A stretch of DNA of 64,000 nt, from the NCBI RefSeq assembly GCF_022919835.1, contig NZ_CP095074.1, positions 3,574,001 through 3,638,000 on the forward strand. Reading direction: 5' to 3'. Shown in pieces: positions 41,513 through 51,318 of this stretch. Within the stretch, counting starts at the first letter, position 1; every line of letters starts with the position of its first letter. The notes under the pieces were generated by a model, which was not told the DNA's origin, did not search any database, and worked only from the letters and a program-made list of their open reading frames with translations. The translations under genes and the position numbers were made by a program. The DNA comes from Halobacillus shinanisalinarum (GTDB lineage: Bacteria > Bacillota > Bacilli > Bacillales > Halobacillaceae).

Positions 41513-41555
41513 AGCCCCAAGGAGCCTTTTCAATGCTCTTTTGGGGGCTTTTATT
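41513..41555 (+). terminator. Terminator between the XRE gene and bioD
   Basis: AGCCCC (41513-41518) pairs with GGGGCT (about 41544-41549) with inner AGC/GCT pairs; TTTTATT follows. It may also work for the opposite strand. Confidence 0.65.
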
Positions 41556-41687
41556 AATGATGGCAAGTTAATGACGGATATAGGTGATATCAGAGGTTTG
41601 TAATAATTTATACCTTGAACGGTAACAATTAACTGAGAAAAATTCTGGAGTCATCAATACCTATTTATGGTTTCAGTAAACGCCTGC

Positions 41688-42374
<687 letters not shown>

Positions 42375-43546
42375 TTAAATCACCTCGAGCTTTTTTCCGA
42401 CCTTATAAAAGGCCTTGCAGATTTGTTGAATATCTTGCTCTGTATGTGTCGCCATGATCGTCATTCGAATCCGGCTCTCCCCGTTTGGAACACTTGGTGG
42501 TCGAATGGCTGGAGCAAATATTCCTTCCTTTTCCAGAGCTTCTGAAAAATCCATCGCTTGTTCGGATTCTCCAATAACGACAGGTAAAATAGGGGTTTGT
42601 TCCCCCTCACGTCAAAGCCATAATCGAGTAATTCAGCTCGGATGAAGCGGCTTAAGTGTTGCAAATGAATATGGAGTTCTGGACTGCTTTCGATAATATC
42701 GATGGCCTTAATTGTAGCAGCCATCATGCTGGGTGGGAGAGCCGTTTGAAAAATGAATGGTCGTGCCCGGTTTCTTAAATAGTCAATCAGCGGTCTTGAC
42801 CCAGCGACAAATCCTCCTTCGGTACCGATGGATTTACTAAAAGTTCCCACTGTAACATCCACAGGAACATCAAAATGATCAGCCGTTCCTCTGGCGCTTT
42901 TTCCTAAAACACCTGTGGCGTGAGCATCGTCTACAATTACACAGGCATCATATTTTTCTGCTAAAACTTTGATTTCACGTAATGGAGCAATGTTCCCGTC
43001 CATACTGAAAACACCATCCGTTACAATAAATCTCCGTTTGAATTGTTGACTATGGATTAACTTTTCTCTTAAATCTTCCATATCCATATGACGGTAAACA
43101 CATGTCTTCGCCTTGCTGAGACTGCATCCATCAATAATACTTGCGTGATTGAGCTGGTCGCTTAAAATCGTATCATTTAATCCTGCCAGACTGGAAACCG
43201 TCCCAATATTGGCAAGGTATCCACTTGAGAAGACGAGTGCTGCCTCTTCCTTTTTGAATTCTGCGATACGTTTCTCTAACTTTTCATGCCAGATTGTGTT
43301 ACCGGTCGTCAATCTTGAGCCGGTGCTTCCTACCCCATACTCTTTCATAATAGCCACAGCTTCATCGGTCAGTCTTTTATCTCCCGCTAAGCCTAAGTAA
43401 TTGTTGGAAGAGGCTATGATGCTTTCACTTCCATCTATATAAGATTTCGCGGATGGGGGAGAGATGGTTCTAAGCTGTCTATATAACCCCTGATCCTTAA
43501 TCAAGTCAACTTCCTGTTCGAGCCATTCATGAGTTAGCCGCAGCAA
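42375..43546 (-). pseudogene. bioF: 8-amino-7-oxononanoate synthase, frameshifted near the C-terminus
   Basis: The first 310 or so codons read as normal BioF: SNNYLGLAGDKRL, VGSTGSRLTTGN, the DDAHATGVLGKSARG aspartate/histidine and the PLP lysine in GTFSKSIGTEGGFVAGS. At the five-base run at 42602-42606 (CCCCC on the plus strand) the frame slips. As given, the protein ends NKPLFYLSLLENP and so on at 42461. One more base in the run restores GEQTPILPVVIGESEQAMDF, SRIRMTIMATHT and a stop at 42377, right before bioD. The start overlaps bioA by 20 bases. Either a pseudogene or a sequence error. Confidence 0.85.
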
Positions 43547-44891
43547 TCTGAAGCGCCTCCCCTGATGTAATACTTACAATGGCCTGTTTCATAATCTGGA
43601 CCATTTCTTTTAAATCTTCTTCTGTACTGGCAAGAGGCGGCATAAAGACGACCACATCTCCGGTAGGTCTTGTCAAAAGTCCTAATTCCCGCATCTTTAA
43701 TGATGCTTTATAGGCTACTCTGCTTTCGAAGGGAAAAGGCTCTTTCGTTGCTTTGTCGTAAACGAGCTCAATCCCGCACATGAAACCAAGCTGACGGATG
43801 TCCCCGATATGTGGGAGGCTGCTTATTTCCCCAAACAATTCATGTAAACATTCAGATTTTTGGGTAACCTGCTGAACGATATGATCCTTTTCAAACAGTT
43901 TCAGGTTGGCTAAAGCTGCTACACAACCAAGCTGGTTTCCGGTATAAGAATGACCGTGAAAAAAAGTCTTCAGCTTTGTGTAGTCATCATAAAATGCCTC
44001 ATAAATATTTTCCGTTGTATATGTGATGGCAACAGGCAGGTAACCCCCGGTAATTCCTTTTCCTGCTGCCATAAGATCCGGTTCGACATCTTCATGTTCG
44101 CAGGCAAACATCTTACCGGTACGTCCGAAGCCTGTAGCCACTTCATCAATAATCATTAGGACATTGTATTTGGTACACAGCTCCCGAACACCAGATAAGT
44201 AACCTTCAGGCATAACAATCATACCGCCAGCACCTTGGATCATAGATTCGATAGTTAACCCGGCAATCTCCTCATGATGCTCCTTTAATAAAGTCTCAAG
44301 TGTTTCAAGTGCTTCATCACGGCTTTTCTCTGGATCTTCTGTAGGGTGGCGATAGACATTCGGAACCGTTGTTTTAAACCCTTCAAACATTAAAGGGCCG
44401 TAGACCTTGTGAAAAATGTCAATGGCACCAACACTAACCGCCCCGATTGTATCCCCGTGATAGCCATTTTTTACAGAGATAAATTTCTGTTTGTTCGTTG
44501 CACCGATATTTTGCCAATATTGGTAAGCCATCTTTACCGCAATTTCAACTGCTTCTGCACCGCTGTCGGAATAAAAGACTCTGCTTAAGGAATCAGGAGC
44601 AATCTTGACTAATTTTTCCGCCAATTCGGTAGCGGGTACATTCGTCATTCCAAGTAAGGTGGAATGTGCAATCTTATTTAACTGCTCACGAACAGCTTCA
44701 TCCAACTCTTGCTTTCGATGTCCATGTACATTTAGCCACACAGAAGAAAAAGCATCATAGTATTCTTTCCCATTAATATCCTTCACTTTAATTCCTTTTC
44801 CACTATCAATAATTAATGGGTTCTCATCATAATCCTTCATTTGTGTAAATGGCAGCCATAAATACTTTTTACTTTTCTCAATTAAGTTCAT
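43527..44891 (-). CDS. bioA: Adenosylmethionine/lysine-8-amino-7-oxononanoate aminotransferase
   Basis: 454 residues, class III aminotransferase. Marks are [16 protein letters not shown] at the start, [34 protein letters not shown], the metal-like aspartate in [20 protein letters not shown], the PLP lysine in [13 protein letters not shown] near 282 and [16 protein letters not shown]. It makes 7,8-diaminononanoate. B. subtilis BioA (BioK) uses lysine as amino donor and the same may apply. Its end overlaps bioF by 20 bases and its start overlaps bioW by 14, a tightly coupled operon. Confidence 0.88.
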   Translation of the reverse strand: MNLIEKSKKYLWLPFTQMKDYDENPLIIDSGKGIKVKDINGKEYYDAFSSVWLNVHGHRKQELDEAVREQLNKIAHSTLLGMTNVPATELAEKLVKIAPDSLSRVFYSDSGAEAVEIAVKMAYQYWQNIGATNKQKFISVKNGYHGDTIGAVSVGAIDIFHKVYGPLMFEGFKTTVPNVYRHPTEDPEKSRDEALETLETLLKEHHEEIAGLTIESMIQGAGGMIVMPEGYLSGVRELCTKYNVLMIIDEVATGFGRTGKMFACEHEDVEPDLMAAGKGITGGYLPVAITYTTENIYEAFYDDYTKLKTFFHGHSYTGNQLGCVAALANLKLFEKDHIVQQVTQKSECLHELFGEISSLPHIGDIRQLGFMCGIELVYDKATKEPFPFESRVAYKASLKMRELGLLTRPTGDVVVFMPPLASTEEDLKEMVQIMKQAIVSITSGEALQIAAANS

Positions 44892-45660
44892 AATTCTCCT
44901 CCGTTCCTATTGAGACCGGTATTTTCTCTAGATAGTGAATGTACGAATCAATCGACTGGTCGTCATTGACGAAAAACAAGCGTCCACCAGCTTCGTCACC
45001 ATATTCCTTTACTTTTGTAATTCTCTGGTACCCTTTTGCAGCACTAGCAACGTACCCTGTAATATAGTCAGGATCATCACTCCAGCACAGCTCTGCTATC
45101 GTTAAGGGGTGGGAGCACACCTTTGTTGCCAAAGTCAGTGCTTCCTTCATGCGTTGATTTACCACCAGTTCTTTTTGCTTACACCACTGTTCAAAGTTTT
45201 CTTTTTCCCAATACAGATGGGAGACACGCACTCCCTTTTCCTTCCGCTCATCGAGACGTTCGCCAGTTTTTGCATTAATAATCAGTGCTCCTCTGTTGTC
45301 ATTGCTACTTTCTAATAGATTCATAGCTTTTTTAATAACTTCATCTGATATTCCGTGATCGGCAAGGAGAGAACGTGCTAATTTTCTTCCCTGTGCGGCA
45401 TCGGTCGCATCAATGGTAGAAACAGATAACGGCTTGATAGCTTGTAAATGCTCCTCAACCTTATCAATTGTCATTTGGAAGAAAGTCGGCTCACCTTGTG
45501 TATGGGAAAAGGCCTTATCAATTAATTCAACTGCTTTTACCTGCATATCAGCTTTTGAGGAAAGGTGTTCTCCACCTGATATATGTTTTCCTCCTTCTTC
45601 ATGGGGACCGCCAAGTGCAGCTCTCATTCTTAAGCTGTATAATCCGTTATCTTGTATCAG
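44878..45660 (-). CDS. bioW: 6-carboxyhexanoate-CoA ligase (pimeloyl-CoA synthetase)
   Basis: 260 residues. Conserved BioW segments are [21 protein letters not shown] at the start (cited in 20-residue span), [41 protein letters not shown] and [12 protein letters not shown]. The enzyme activates pimelate, the first committed step in the Bacillus pathway. The reading frame before RMRAALGG continues as IQDNGLYSL and lines up with B. subtilis BioW, whose initiator Met falls on a CTG codon at 45660-45658. GGAGG lies nine bases before that CTG. An ATG at 45627 would lose eleven conserved residues. Confidence 0.85.
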   Translation of the reverse strand: MIQDNGLYSLRMRAALGGPHEEGGKHISGGEHLSSKADMQVKAVELIDKAFSHTQGEPTFFQMTIDKVEEHLQAIKPLSVSTIDATDAAQGRKLARSLLADHGISDEVIKKAMNLLESSNDNRGALIINAKTGERLDERKEKGVRVSHLYWEKENFEQWCKQKELVVNQRMKEALTLATKVCSHPLTIAELCWSDDPDYITGYVASAAKGYQRITKVKEYGDEAGGRLFFVNDDQSIDSYIHYLEKIPVSIGTEENYELN

Positions 45661-45724
45661 TTCAATCAGCCTCCATCGTAATGAACTCTGTAAATCCTAG
45701 TTTAAATTTCTCCCTTTCGCAATT

Positions 45725-45774
45725 AATGTTAACCTAAACAATTTTAAGTTTACATTAAATATTTAATTTTTCAA
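45725..45774 (-). promoter_or_regulatory. BirA operator and biotin operon promoter
   Basis: AATGTTAAC (45725-45733) and GTTTACATT (45748-45756) form the widely spaced dyad with TTAAC arms that BirA binds in Gram-positive bacteria. On the minus strand TTGAAA (45774-45769), 16 bases and TAAACT (45752-45747) form a promoter that the operator covers. Biotin-dependent repression of bioW-A-F-D is expected. Confidence 0.75.
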
Positions 45775-45894
45775 GGAGGTTTAATTTCTTATAGTAAATC
45801 GAAGGCAAAGTAGGGATTATAACTTTGAATAGTTCATAGATTTTGAATTTATGGTGAATATATCCTATAGTAAAAATTTAATGTCATTCACCAA

Positions 45895-45979
45895 ACACTA
45901 GGGGGCTTTCGAGCTGAGAGGGATAATGGATCTCGACCCTAACTACCTGATCTAGGTAATACTAGCGAAGGGAAGTGGC
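45895..45979 (+). ncRNA. TPP riboswitch (THI element), orphan
   Basis: The core motifs are all present: ACTAGGGGG, GAGCTGAGAGGGA (CUGAGA box), GACCCTAACTACCTGATCT, GGTAATACTAGCG and AAGGGAAGTGG. In the second arm the common UCUGG/CCAG pair appears as UCUAG/CUAG, a compensatory change that argues for a kept structure. Two hairpins follow (45995-46025 and 46055-46083), the second a clear terminator. No thiamine gene comes after; the next gene is a TetR regulator. The fold is sure; what it controls is not. Confidence 0.87.
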
Positions 45980-46054
45980 GGGGGATCTGTGTGGAATAAT
46001 AGATTTTAGTTAATCCTCTATTATTTCATTCATATACATATGATCTTTGGGACC

Positions 46055-46083
46055 AACCACTTTCTTTTGAAATGTGGTTTTTT
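46055..46083 (+). terminator. Terminator behind the TPP riboswitch
   Basis: AACCACTTT (46055-46063) pairs with AAATGTGGTT (about 46070-46079) followed by six Ts. An earlier AATAATAGA/TCTATTATT hairpin (45995-46025) could be the alternative structure of the expression platform. Confidence 0.7.
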
Positions 46084-46283
46084 GGTGTGCCCCACTGTTG
46101 TACAATCTGGGTGGTTTAAATCCACACGGTAACTTTTCCCTTTTAAGTACCGTAGCCGAAAAAAGTATGTTTTTAGTATGAAGTGATAGATATCAATCGC
46201 ATTGAATGGTAAATTGTTAATAACTGTCGATGAAGTTAACTTAAGCTAGCTTTATTACATTGGCGACACATAGGAGGAAACAA

Positions 46284-46865
46284 ATGACTAGTATAACGGC
46301 AAATAAAATTAAGAAAAGCGCATTAACTCTTTTTGTTGAATATGGGTATGATGGTACTTCTCTTACAGACATTGGGAGAGAGGTGGGAATAAAAAAGCAA
46401 TCTATATACGCACATTTTAAAAATAAAGATGATCTATTTTTACAAGTCATGAACCAAGTCATTCAAGAAGGGATTTTAGAATTGAGTGAGTACTTTTATC
46501 AGCAAAAAAATGAGTCCCTTGATAACGTATTGTATAATTTTATACTTCATTTAAAAGAAAGATATACATCTGACGGGGAATGGAATGTGAAATTTTTACT
46601 TAGGATGATGTTTACACCCCCAAATCACTTACAAGAAATTGTTATTTCAAGAGTCTTTACATATTACAAAAAATTACATAAATATGTAGAGGAAGTATTT
46701 GTTTCTCATGAACAAAGATTAATTATGGAAGCTGAAAAGGGAACGATTTCTTTTCTGAATTTTATTGACGGATTACTCGTAGAGTTAATTTATTCGAATT
46801 TAGAAAGCTTCGAAAAAAGATTTAATGTCTCCTGGGAGATTTATTGGCGAGGGATAACAAAGTAG
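46284..46865 (+). CDS. TetR family regulator
   Basis: 193 residues. The helix-turn-helix is ANKIKKSALTLFVEYGYDGTSLTDIGREVGIKKQSIYAHFKNKDDLF (about 5-50, read in parts); the C-terminal part is an all-helical ligand domain. The ATG at 46284 follows TAGGAGG. A perfect 22-base palindrome lies on the promoter of the next gene at 47023, its presumed operator. It likely represses the aminotransferase/deacetylase/dehydrogenase/permease cluster until an amine or its derivative binds. Confidence 0.83.
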   Translation: MTSITANKIKKSALTLFVEYGYDGTSLTDIGREVGIKKQSIYAHFKNKDDLFLQVMNQVIQEGILELSEYFYQQKNESLDNVLYNFILHLKERYTSDGEWNVKFLLRMMFTPPNHLQEIVISRVFTYYKKLHKYVEEVFVSHEQRLIMEAEKGTISFLNFIDGLLVELIYSNLESFEKRFNVSWEIYWRGITK

Positions 46866-46990
46866 AAATAAGCTTAGTTATCACTAGGAGAACACTATAT
46901 CATGCTTTTGAAATGTCTCTCATTTAGAACTATTAGGGGAGCCAATTTCTTTCAACCTACGGGCAGAATGAAAAAGTTAACAATTTTTCA

Positions 46991-47044
46991 TTGAAAGTAT
47001 TCGGAAAATTTCGTACAATTAAAACTGACGAACGTTCGTCAGTT
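46991..47044 (+). promoter_or_regulatory. Promoter and TetR palindrome of the amine cluster
   Basis: TTGAAA (46991-46996), 17 bases and TACAAT (47014-47019) are followed immediately by a perfect palindrome at 47023-47044, whose centre reads TGACGAACGTTCGTCA. The position over the transcription start fits repression by the TetR protein encoded just upstream. Confidence 0.78.
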
Positions 47045-47070
47045 AAATTTATGAAAGGGGAGAAGTAAAA

Positions 47071-48459
47071 GTGAACGAGCAATTTGTGAAGGAAACAAGG
47101 CAACCTGAATATTTGAGAAAATTAGATAAGGAACATTATTTTCATCCAACAACACCACTGAAACTACATCAGGAAAATGGCCCGGGGCTGATAATTAAAG
47201 AGGGAAAAGGTATTCATGTAACGGATGTGTATGATGATGTTTATATTGATGGGGTTTCTTCTTTATGGAATGTAAATATAGGGTATGGGCGTCAAGAAAT
47301 GGCGGAAGCAGCTAAACAACAAATGATGAGACTTTCTTACGGCTCGTCATTTTTTAATAACTCTAATGATCAAGTTATACAGCTTTCTGAAAAACTTGCG
47401 GAGCTAACACCTGGGAATCTCGATGTGAGCTTTTTTACTTCTGGAGGATCGGAATCCAACGAATCGGCATTTAAAATTGTACGTCATTACTGGAAACTAA
47501 AAGGGAGACCTGAACGGACAAAAATTATTGCCCTTGATTTAAGCTATCATGGGGTGACGATGGGGGCGACGAGCGCAACCGGTGTACGTGAATTTGATCA
47601 TATGATTACTTCTTCAGCCCCAGGATTTTTGCATGCAAAACCCTATCTGACAGATTGTGAAAAAGGTGACAAGTCCCAGCCTGACTATGAAAGCAGTATT
47701 AGAGGCATTGTTGAGAAAGAAGGGCCTGAAACAGTAGCAGCAGTCATTCTAGAGCCCATTCAAGGTGTAGGAGGAATCAACATCCCTCCTGAAGGATATC
47801 TAAAAGCTGTTCGTGAATTATGTGATGAATATGGAATCTATATGATTGCAGATGAAGTAATCTGTGGTTTTGGTAGAACAGGAGAAATGTTTGGTGTAGA
47901 TAATTGGGAAGTCGTTCCTGATTTAATGTCAGTAGCTAAAGGCATAACAAGTGGATATATGCAGTTGGGCGCAGTTCTTCTTAAATCAGAACTTAGGGAT
48001 GAACTAGCAGAAATGTCGGATGACGTATTTTTCCATGGCTTTACCTACAGTGGACACCCAACCGCCTGTGCCGTTGGATTAAAAAATCTAGAGATTATAG
48101 AAAATGAGAAGCTTGTCCAGAATTCTAAGCATATGGGGGATGAGTTGTTGAAGGGGTTAGCGTATCTCGAAGAACAACATCAGGTGACGGCAAAATCTAG
48201 AACAGCAGGTTTGCTGGGGGCCATTGAACTATATGCAGATCGTGACAGTGGGAAAGCATTTGACCCATCCTTGCATGCTGCCCAGCAAGTTGTAGAAGAA
48301 TGTTTAAGCCGAAATCTTCTTTTAAGACCCCTTTCTTTTGGAGGGATGAATGCTGTTGCCCTTGCTCCGCCATTAATAGTTAATAAAGGCGACATCGAAA
48401 CTATGATAGACAGGCTTTCTGGAGCCATTAAAGCATTTGAAAACAAGGTGTTAAAGTAA
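47071..48459 (+). CDS. Class III aminotransferase (omega-amine:pyruvate type)
   Basis: 462 residues. YHFxP-type opening HYFHPTTPLKLHQ, the cofactor site FTSGGSESNESAFKIVRHYW near 128, LSYHGVTMGATSATG, ADEVICGFGRTGEMFGVDNW near 270 with the PLP aspartate, and the PLP lysine in SVAKGITSGYMQLGAVLL near 292. It resembles polyamine/beta-alanine transaminases such as SpuC. AAAGGGGAG precedes the GTG start at 47071. It is the first gene of a cluster with a deacetylase-like enzyme, an aldehyde dehydrogenase and a permease, which together could degrade a diamine or acetylated diamine to the acid. Confidence 0.82.
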   Translation: MNEQFVKETRQPEYLRKLDKEHYFHPTTPLKLHQENGPGLIIKEGKGIHVTDVYDDVYIDGVSSLWNVNIGYGRQEMAEAAKQQMMRLSYGSSFFNNSNDQVIQLSEKLAELTPGNLDVSFFTSGGSESNESAFKIVRHYWKLKGRPERTKIIALDLSYHGVTMGATSATGVREFDHMITSSAPGFLHAKPYLTDCEKGDKSQPDYESSIRGIVEKEGPETVAAVILEPIQGVGGINIPPEGYLKAVRELCDEYGIYMIADEVICGFGRTGEMFGVDNWEVVPDLMSVAKGITSGYMQLGAVLLKSELRDELAEMSDDVFFHGFTYSGHPTACAVGLKNLEIIENEKLVQNSKHMGDELLKGLAYLEEQHQVTAKSRTAGLLGAIELYADRDSGKAFDPSLHAAQQVVEECLSRNLLLRPLSFGGMNAVALAPPLIVNKGDIETMIDRLSGAIKAFENKVLK

Positions 48460-48516
48460 GGAAGAGCTGTTCTGTTTAATGGAAGCGTTACCACATAAAG
48501 CGCAAGGAGGGATTAT

Positions 48517-49623
48517 ATTAACTTAAAAACCGGATTTCTTTGTGATGAAAGTTATTTTTGGCATGACACAGGAAATGGGGCTCTATTTCTTCCTCCTGGA
48601 GGCTGGATTGAAGCAGATGAACATGGTGAAAGTCCTAAAAGCAAACGACGTGTGAAAAATTTATTAGAACGAAGTGAGTTTATTAACGAGTTAACGCTAA
48701 TTACCCCACGGCCAGCTACTAGAGAAGAAATTGAGCTGAATCACATTCCTTCTTATGTGAATGAGGTAAAACAATTAAGTGACACAACGGGTGGAGATGC
48801 AGGGGGATTAGCCCTTGTTGGCAGAGGCTCTTATGAAATAGCTCTATTATCTGCGGGAGGTGCCATTATAAGTGTTGATGCAGTAATGGAAGGAAAGGTT
48901 CGCAATGCATATGCTCTTACAAGACCGCCGGGACATCATGCTGAAAAAGAACAGGGAATGGGTTTTTGCTTATTCAATAATGTTGCTGTTGCAGCAAGAT
49001 ATGCACGAGAAGAATATGGGTTAAAGCGTATTATGATTTTAGACTGGGATGTTCATCATGGTAACGGGACCGAAAATGCGTTTTATGATGATCCTAACGT
49101 ACTGTTTATCTCCCTCCATCAAGAATTTAATTTCCCACCAGATAGAGGGGCTGCTGAAGATCTCGGTGAAAGTGAAGGAAAGGGATACAACGTAAACATA
49201 CCTTTACCTGCAGGGACAGGAAATGCTGGATATTTATATGCATTAGAAAAAGTAGTTATTCCTAAAGCAGATCAATTCAATCCAGAGCTCATTATAGTGT
49301 CAGCCGGACAAGACGCAAGTGTATTTGATCCACTTGCTCAAATGATGGTCACGGCTGATGGGTATGGAGAGATAACCTCGGTTGTCAAACATCTAGCCGA
49401 ACGTCATTGTGAAGGACGTTTAGTCGTTTGTCACGAAGGTGGGTATAGCCCTTCATACGTCCCTTTTTGTACGTTAAGAATTATGGAGTCATTAAGTGGA
49501 TTACAAAGTAAAGTGGAGGAAGATCCCTATTTTGAAGCAATCAAAGGGCTTCCTTCCGATATTTTGGCTAAACACCAAAAAGAAGCCGTTGATCAAGTTA
49601 TAAAGATACAGTCTATAGGATAA
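48517..49623 (+). CDS. Class II histone deacetylase-family amidohydrolase (acetylpolyamine type)
   Basis: About 368 residues. HDAC signatures are ALTRPPGHHAEKEQGMGFCLFNN with the catalytic His pair, ILDWDVHHGNGTENAFYDDP with the zinc Asp and His, SAGQDASVFDPLAQM with the third ligand Asp, and VVCHEGGYSPSYVP. In bacteria such proteins cleave acetyl groups from polyamines or other amides. The family N-terminus (KTGFLCDESYFWHDTG) is in frame from about 48526, but no ATG, GTG or TTG stands before it. ATT at 48517, six bases after AAGGAGGG, is the best start. GTG at 48652 would drop 45 conserved residues. Confidence 0.78.
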   Translation: MNLKTGFLCDESYFWHDTGNGALFLPPGGWIEADEHGESPKSKRRVKNLLERSEFINELTLITPRPATREEIELNHIPSYVNEVKQLSDTTGGDAGGLALVGRGSYEIALLSAGGAIISVDAVMEGKVRNAYALTRPPGHHAEKEQGMGFCLFNNVAVAARYAREEYGLKRIMILDWDVHHGNGTENAFYDDPNVLFISLHQEFNFPPDRGAAEDLGESEGKGYNVNIPLPAGTGNAGYLYALEKVVIPKADQFNPELIIVSAGQDASVFDPLAQMMVTADGYGEITSVVKHLAERHCEGRLVVCHEGGYSPSYVPFCTLRIMESLSGLQSKVEEDPYFEAIKGLPSDILAKHQKEAVDQVIKIQSIG

Positions 49624-49692
49624 AAATCGGACTTAGTCTTTATAAGGGTTCAGTTATAAACATCTCTATTTAATAGAAAAGGAGAAAAATCT

Positions 49693-51161
49693 ATGAGTCG
49701 TTCATATCAGTTATTTATTGATGGGAATTGGGTAGATTCTGTATCTGGAAAAACATTTAGGTCACTTAATCCTGCAACAGGAGAAGCAAGTGATATTGTT
49801 TCTGAAGGTGGAGCAGAAGATATTGATTTAGCAGTAAAGGCAGCAAGAAAAGCTTTTGAGTCTGGCCCTTGGGCTGAAATGGCTCCCAGTGATAGAGGAC
49901 GTTTATTAAATAAAGCAGCTCAGGAATTAAGAATAAAAGCAGACTATTTAGCGGAAGTGGAGTCTAGGGGAAACGGTCTTCCTATTAATGAAACTAAATT
50001 TATTGCCATTCCGGCTATGATTGATGTACTAGAGTTCTATGCGGGCCTTGCGAATAAGATCCAAGGAGAGACTTTGGCTTCTCCTGGCGATCGGTTTAAT
50101 TTCACATTAAAAGAACCATTAGGTGTAATAGGCGCGATCGTTCCTTGGAATTTCCCGCTCATGTTAACGATGTGGAAATTGGCGCCGGCTTTAGCAGCAG
50201 GAAACACAATCGTTATTAAGCCTGCGGAACAGACACCTGTTAGTATTTTAGAAATGGTTAAGATCTTTCAAGAAGTGGGCATTCCTGATGGAGTTATAAA
50301 TGTGGTTGCTGGCTATGGCGAAGCAGGAAATGCCTTGTCTTCACATCCGGACATAGCCAAAGTAGCCTTTACAGGGTCTACTCAAACCGGTCGTTTTATC
50401 ATGCAAGCAGCAAGCAAGAATCTAAAACCTGTAAGCTTAGAGCTTGGCGGCAAATCTCCTAATATCATTTTTGATGATGCGAATATTGAAAACGCTGTCA
50501 ATGGTTCCATGTTTGGTATCTATTTTGGACAGGGACAGGTCTGTGCCTCGGGTTCTAGGTTGTTTGTACAGGACAGTATATATGATCAATTTATGGAAGC
50601 ATTTATTAAGAAAGCAAAAACCATTAAGGTTGGAAACCCGTTGGACCCAAAAACACAAATGGGTCCACAAGTTTCATTACAGCAGTTAGAACGTATTGAG
50701 CAATATGTAGCAGCTGGGATAGAAGAAGGAGCGGATCTCACTCTCGGGGGGAAAGAAGTACAATAGAAGGAAAAGGGTATTTCTATACTCCGACTATTTT
50801 TGAGAACGTTACTAATGATATGACGATTGCTAAAGAAGAGATTTTTGGTCCTGTTTTATCGGTGATTCGTTTTAAAGATGAAGAAGATGCTTTGAGAAAA
50901 GCAAATAACACAGTGTACGGATTAACGTCAGGTATTTGGACAGAGAATCTAAAGAGAGCTCACCGAATGGCAAAAGGATTAAAAGCAGGAACAGTGTACA
51001 TTAATACCTTTAGTATGCTCGATAGTGTTGCCCCGTTTGGAGGAACGAAACAAAGTGGGTTTGGGAGAGAATTAGGCATTCAAGCAATGGAGATGTATAC
51101 AGAAACGAAAAACGTTTGGGTTGATTTAAATGATGAACATTTTAATTGGTATGGAGCATGA
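49693..51161 (+). pseudogene. Aldehyde dehydrogenase, frameshifted
   Basis: Two frames together encode a normal aldehyde dehydrogenase of about 489 residues. The first (to 50766) has IVPWNFPLMLTMWKLAPALAAGN, FTGSTQTGRFIM, the catalytic Glu in LELGGKSPNII and the nucleophile Cys in GQVCASGSRLFVQ. The second has IEGKGYFYTPTIFENV, KEEIFGPVLSVIRF and PFGGTKQSGFGRELG. They join at the six-G run at about 50749-50754; one more G would give LGGERSTIEGKGYF in a single frame. It should oxidise the aldehyde produced by the aminotransferase. Real mutation or homopolymer error is unresolved. Confidence 0.87.
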
Positions 51162-51202
51162 TTAGACTAAGCAATAGAAAATAGGCCACCCGATATGGGT
51201 GT

Positions 51203-51230
51203 AGAAGGGGGGAATGAGAAAGCCCCCTCT
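51203..51230 (+). terminator. G/C hairpin in the dehydrogenase-permease gap
   Basis: AGAAGGGGG (about 51203-51211) and CCCCCTCT (51223-51230) pair around AATGAGAAAG. No T tract follows, so it may be a partial terminator or processing site. Confidence 0.35.
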
Positions 51231-51318
51231 AACATTTAATCCTTATATTTGATAACAAGTAGGATAGGAATGTTCATCATCGGAAAAGTGTTTTCAAGTT
51301 CTTTTTGGAGGGATTGGA

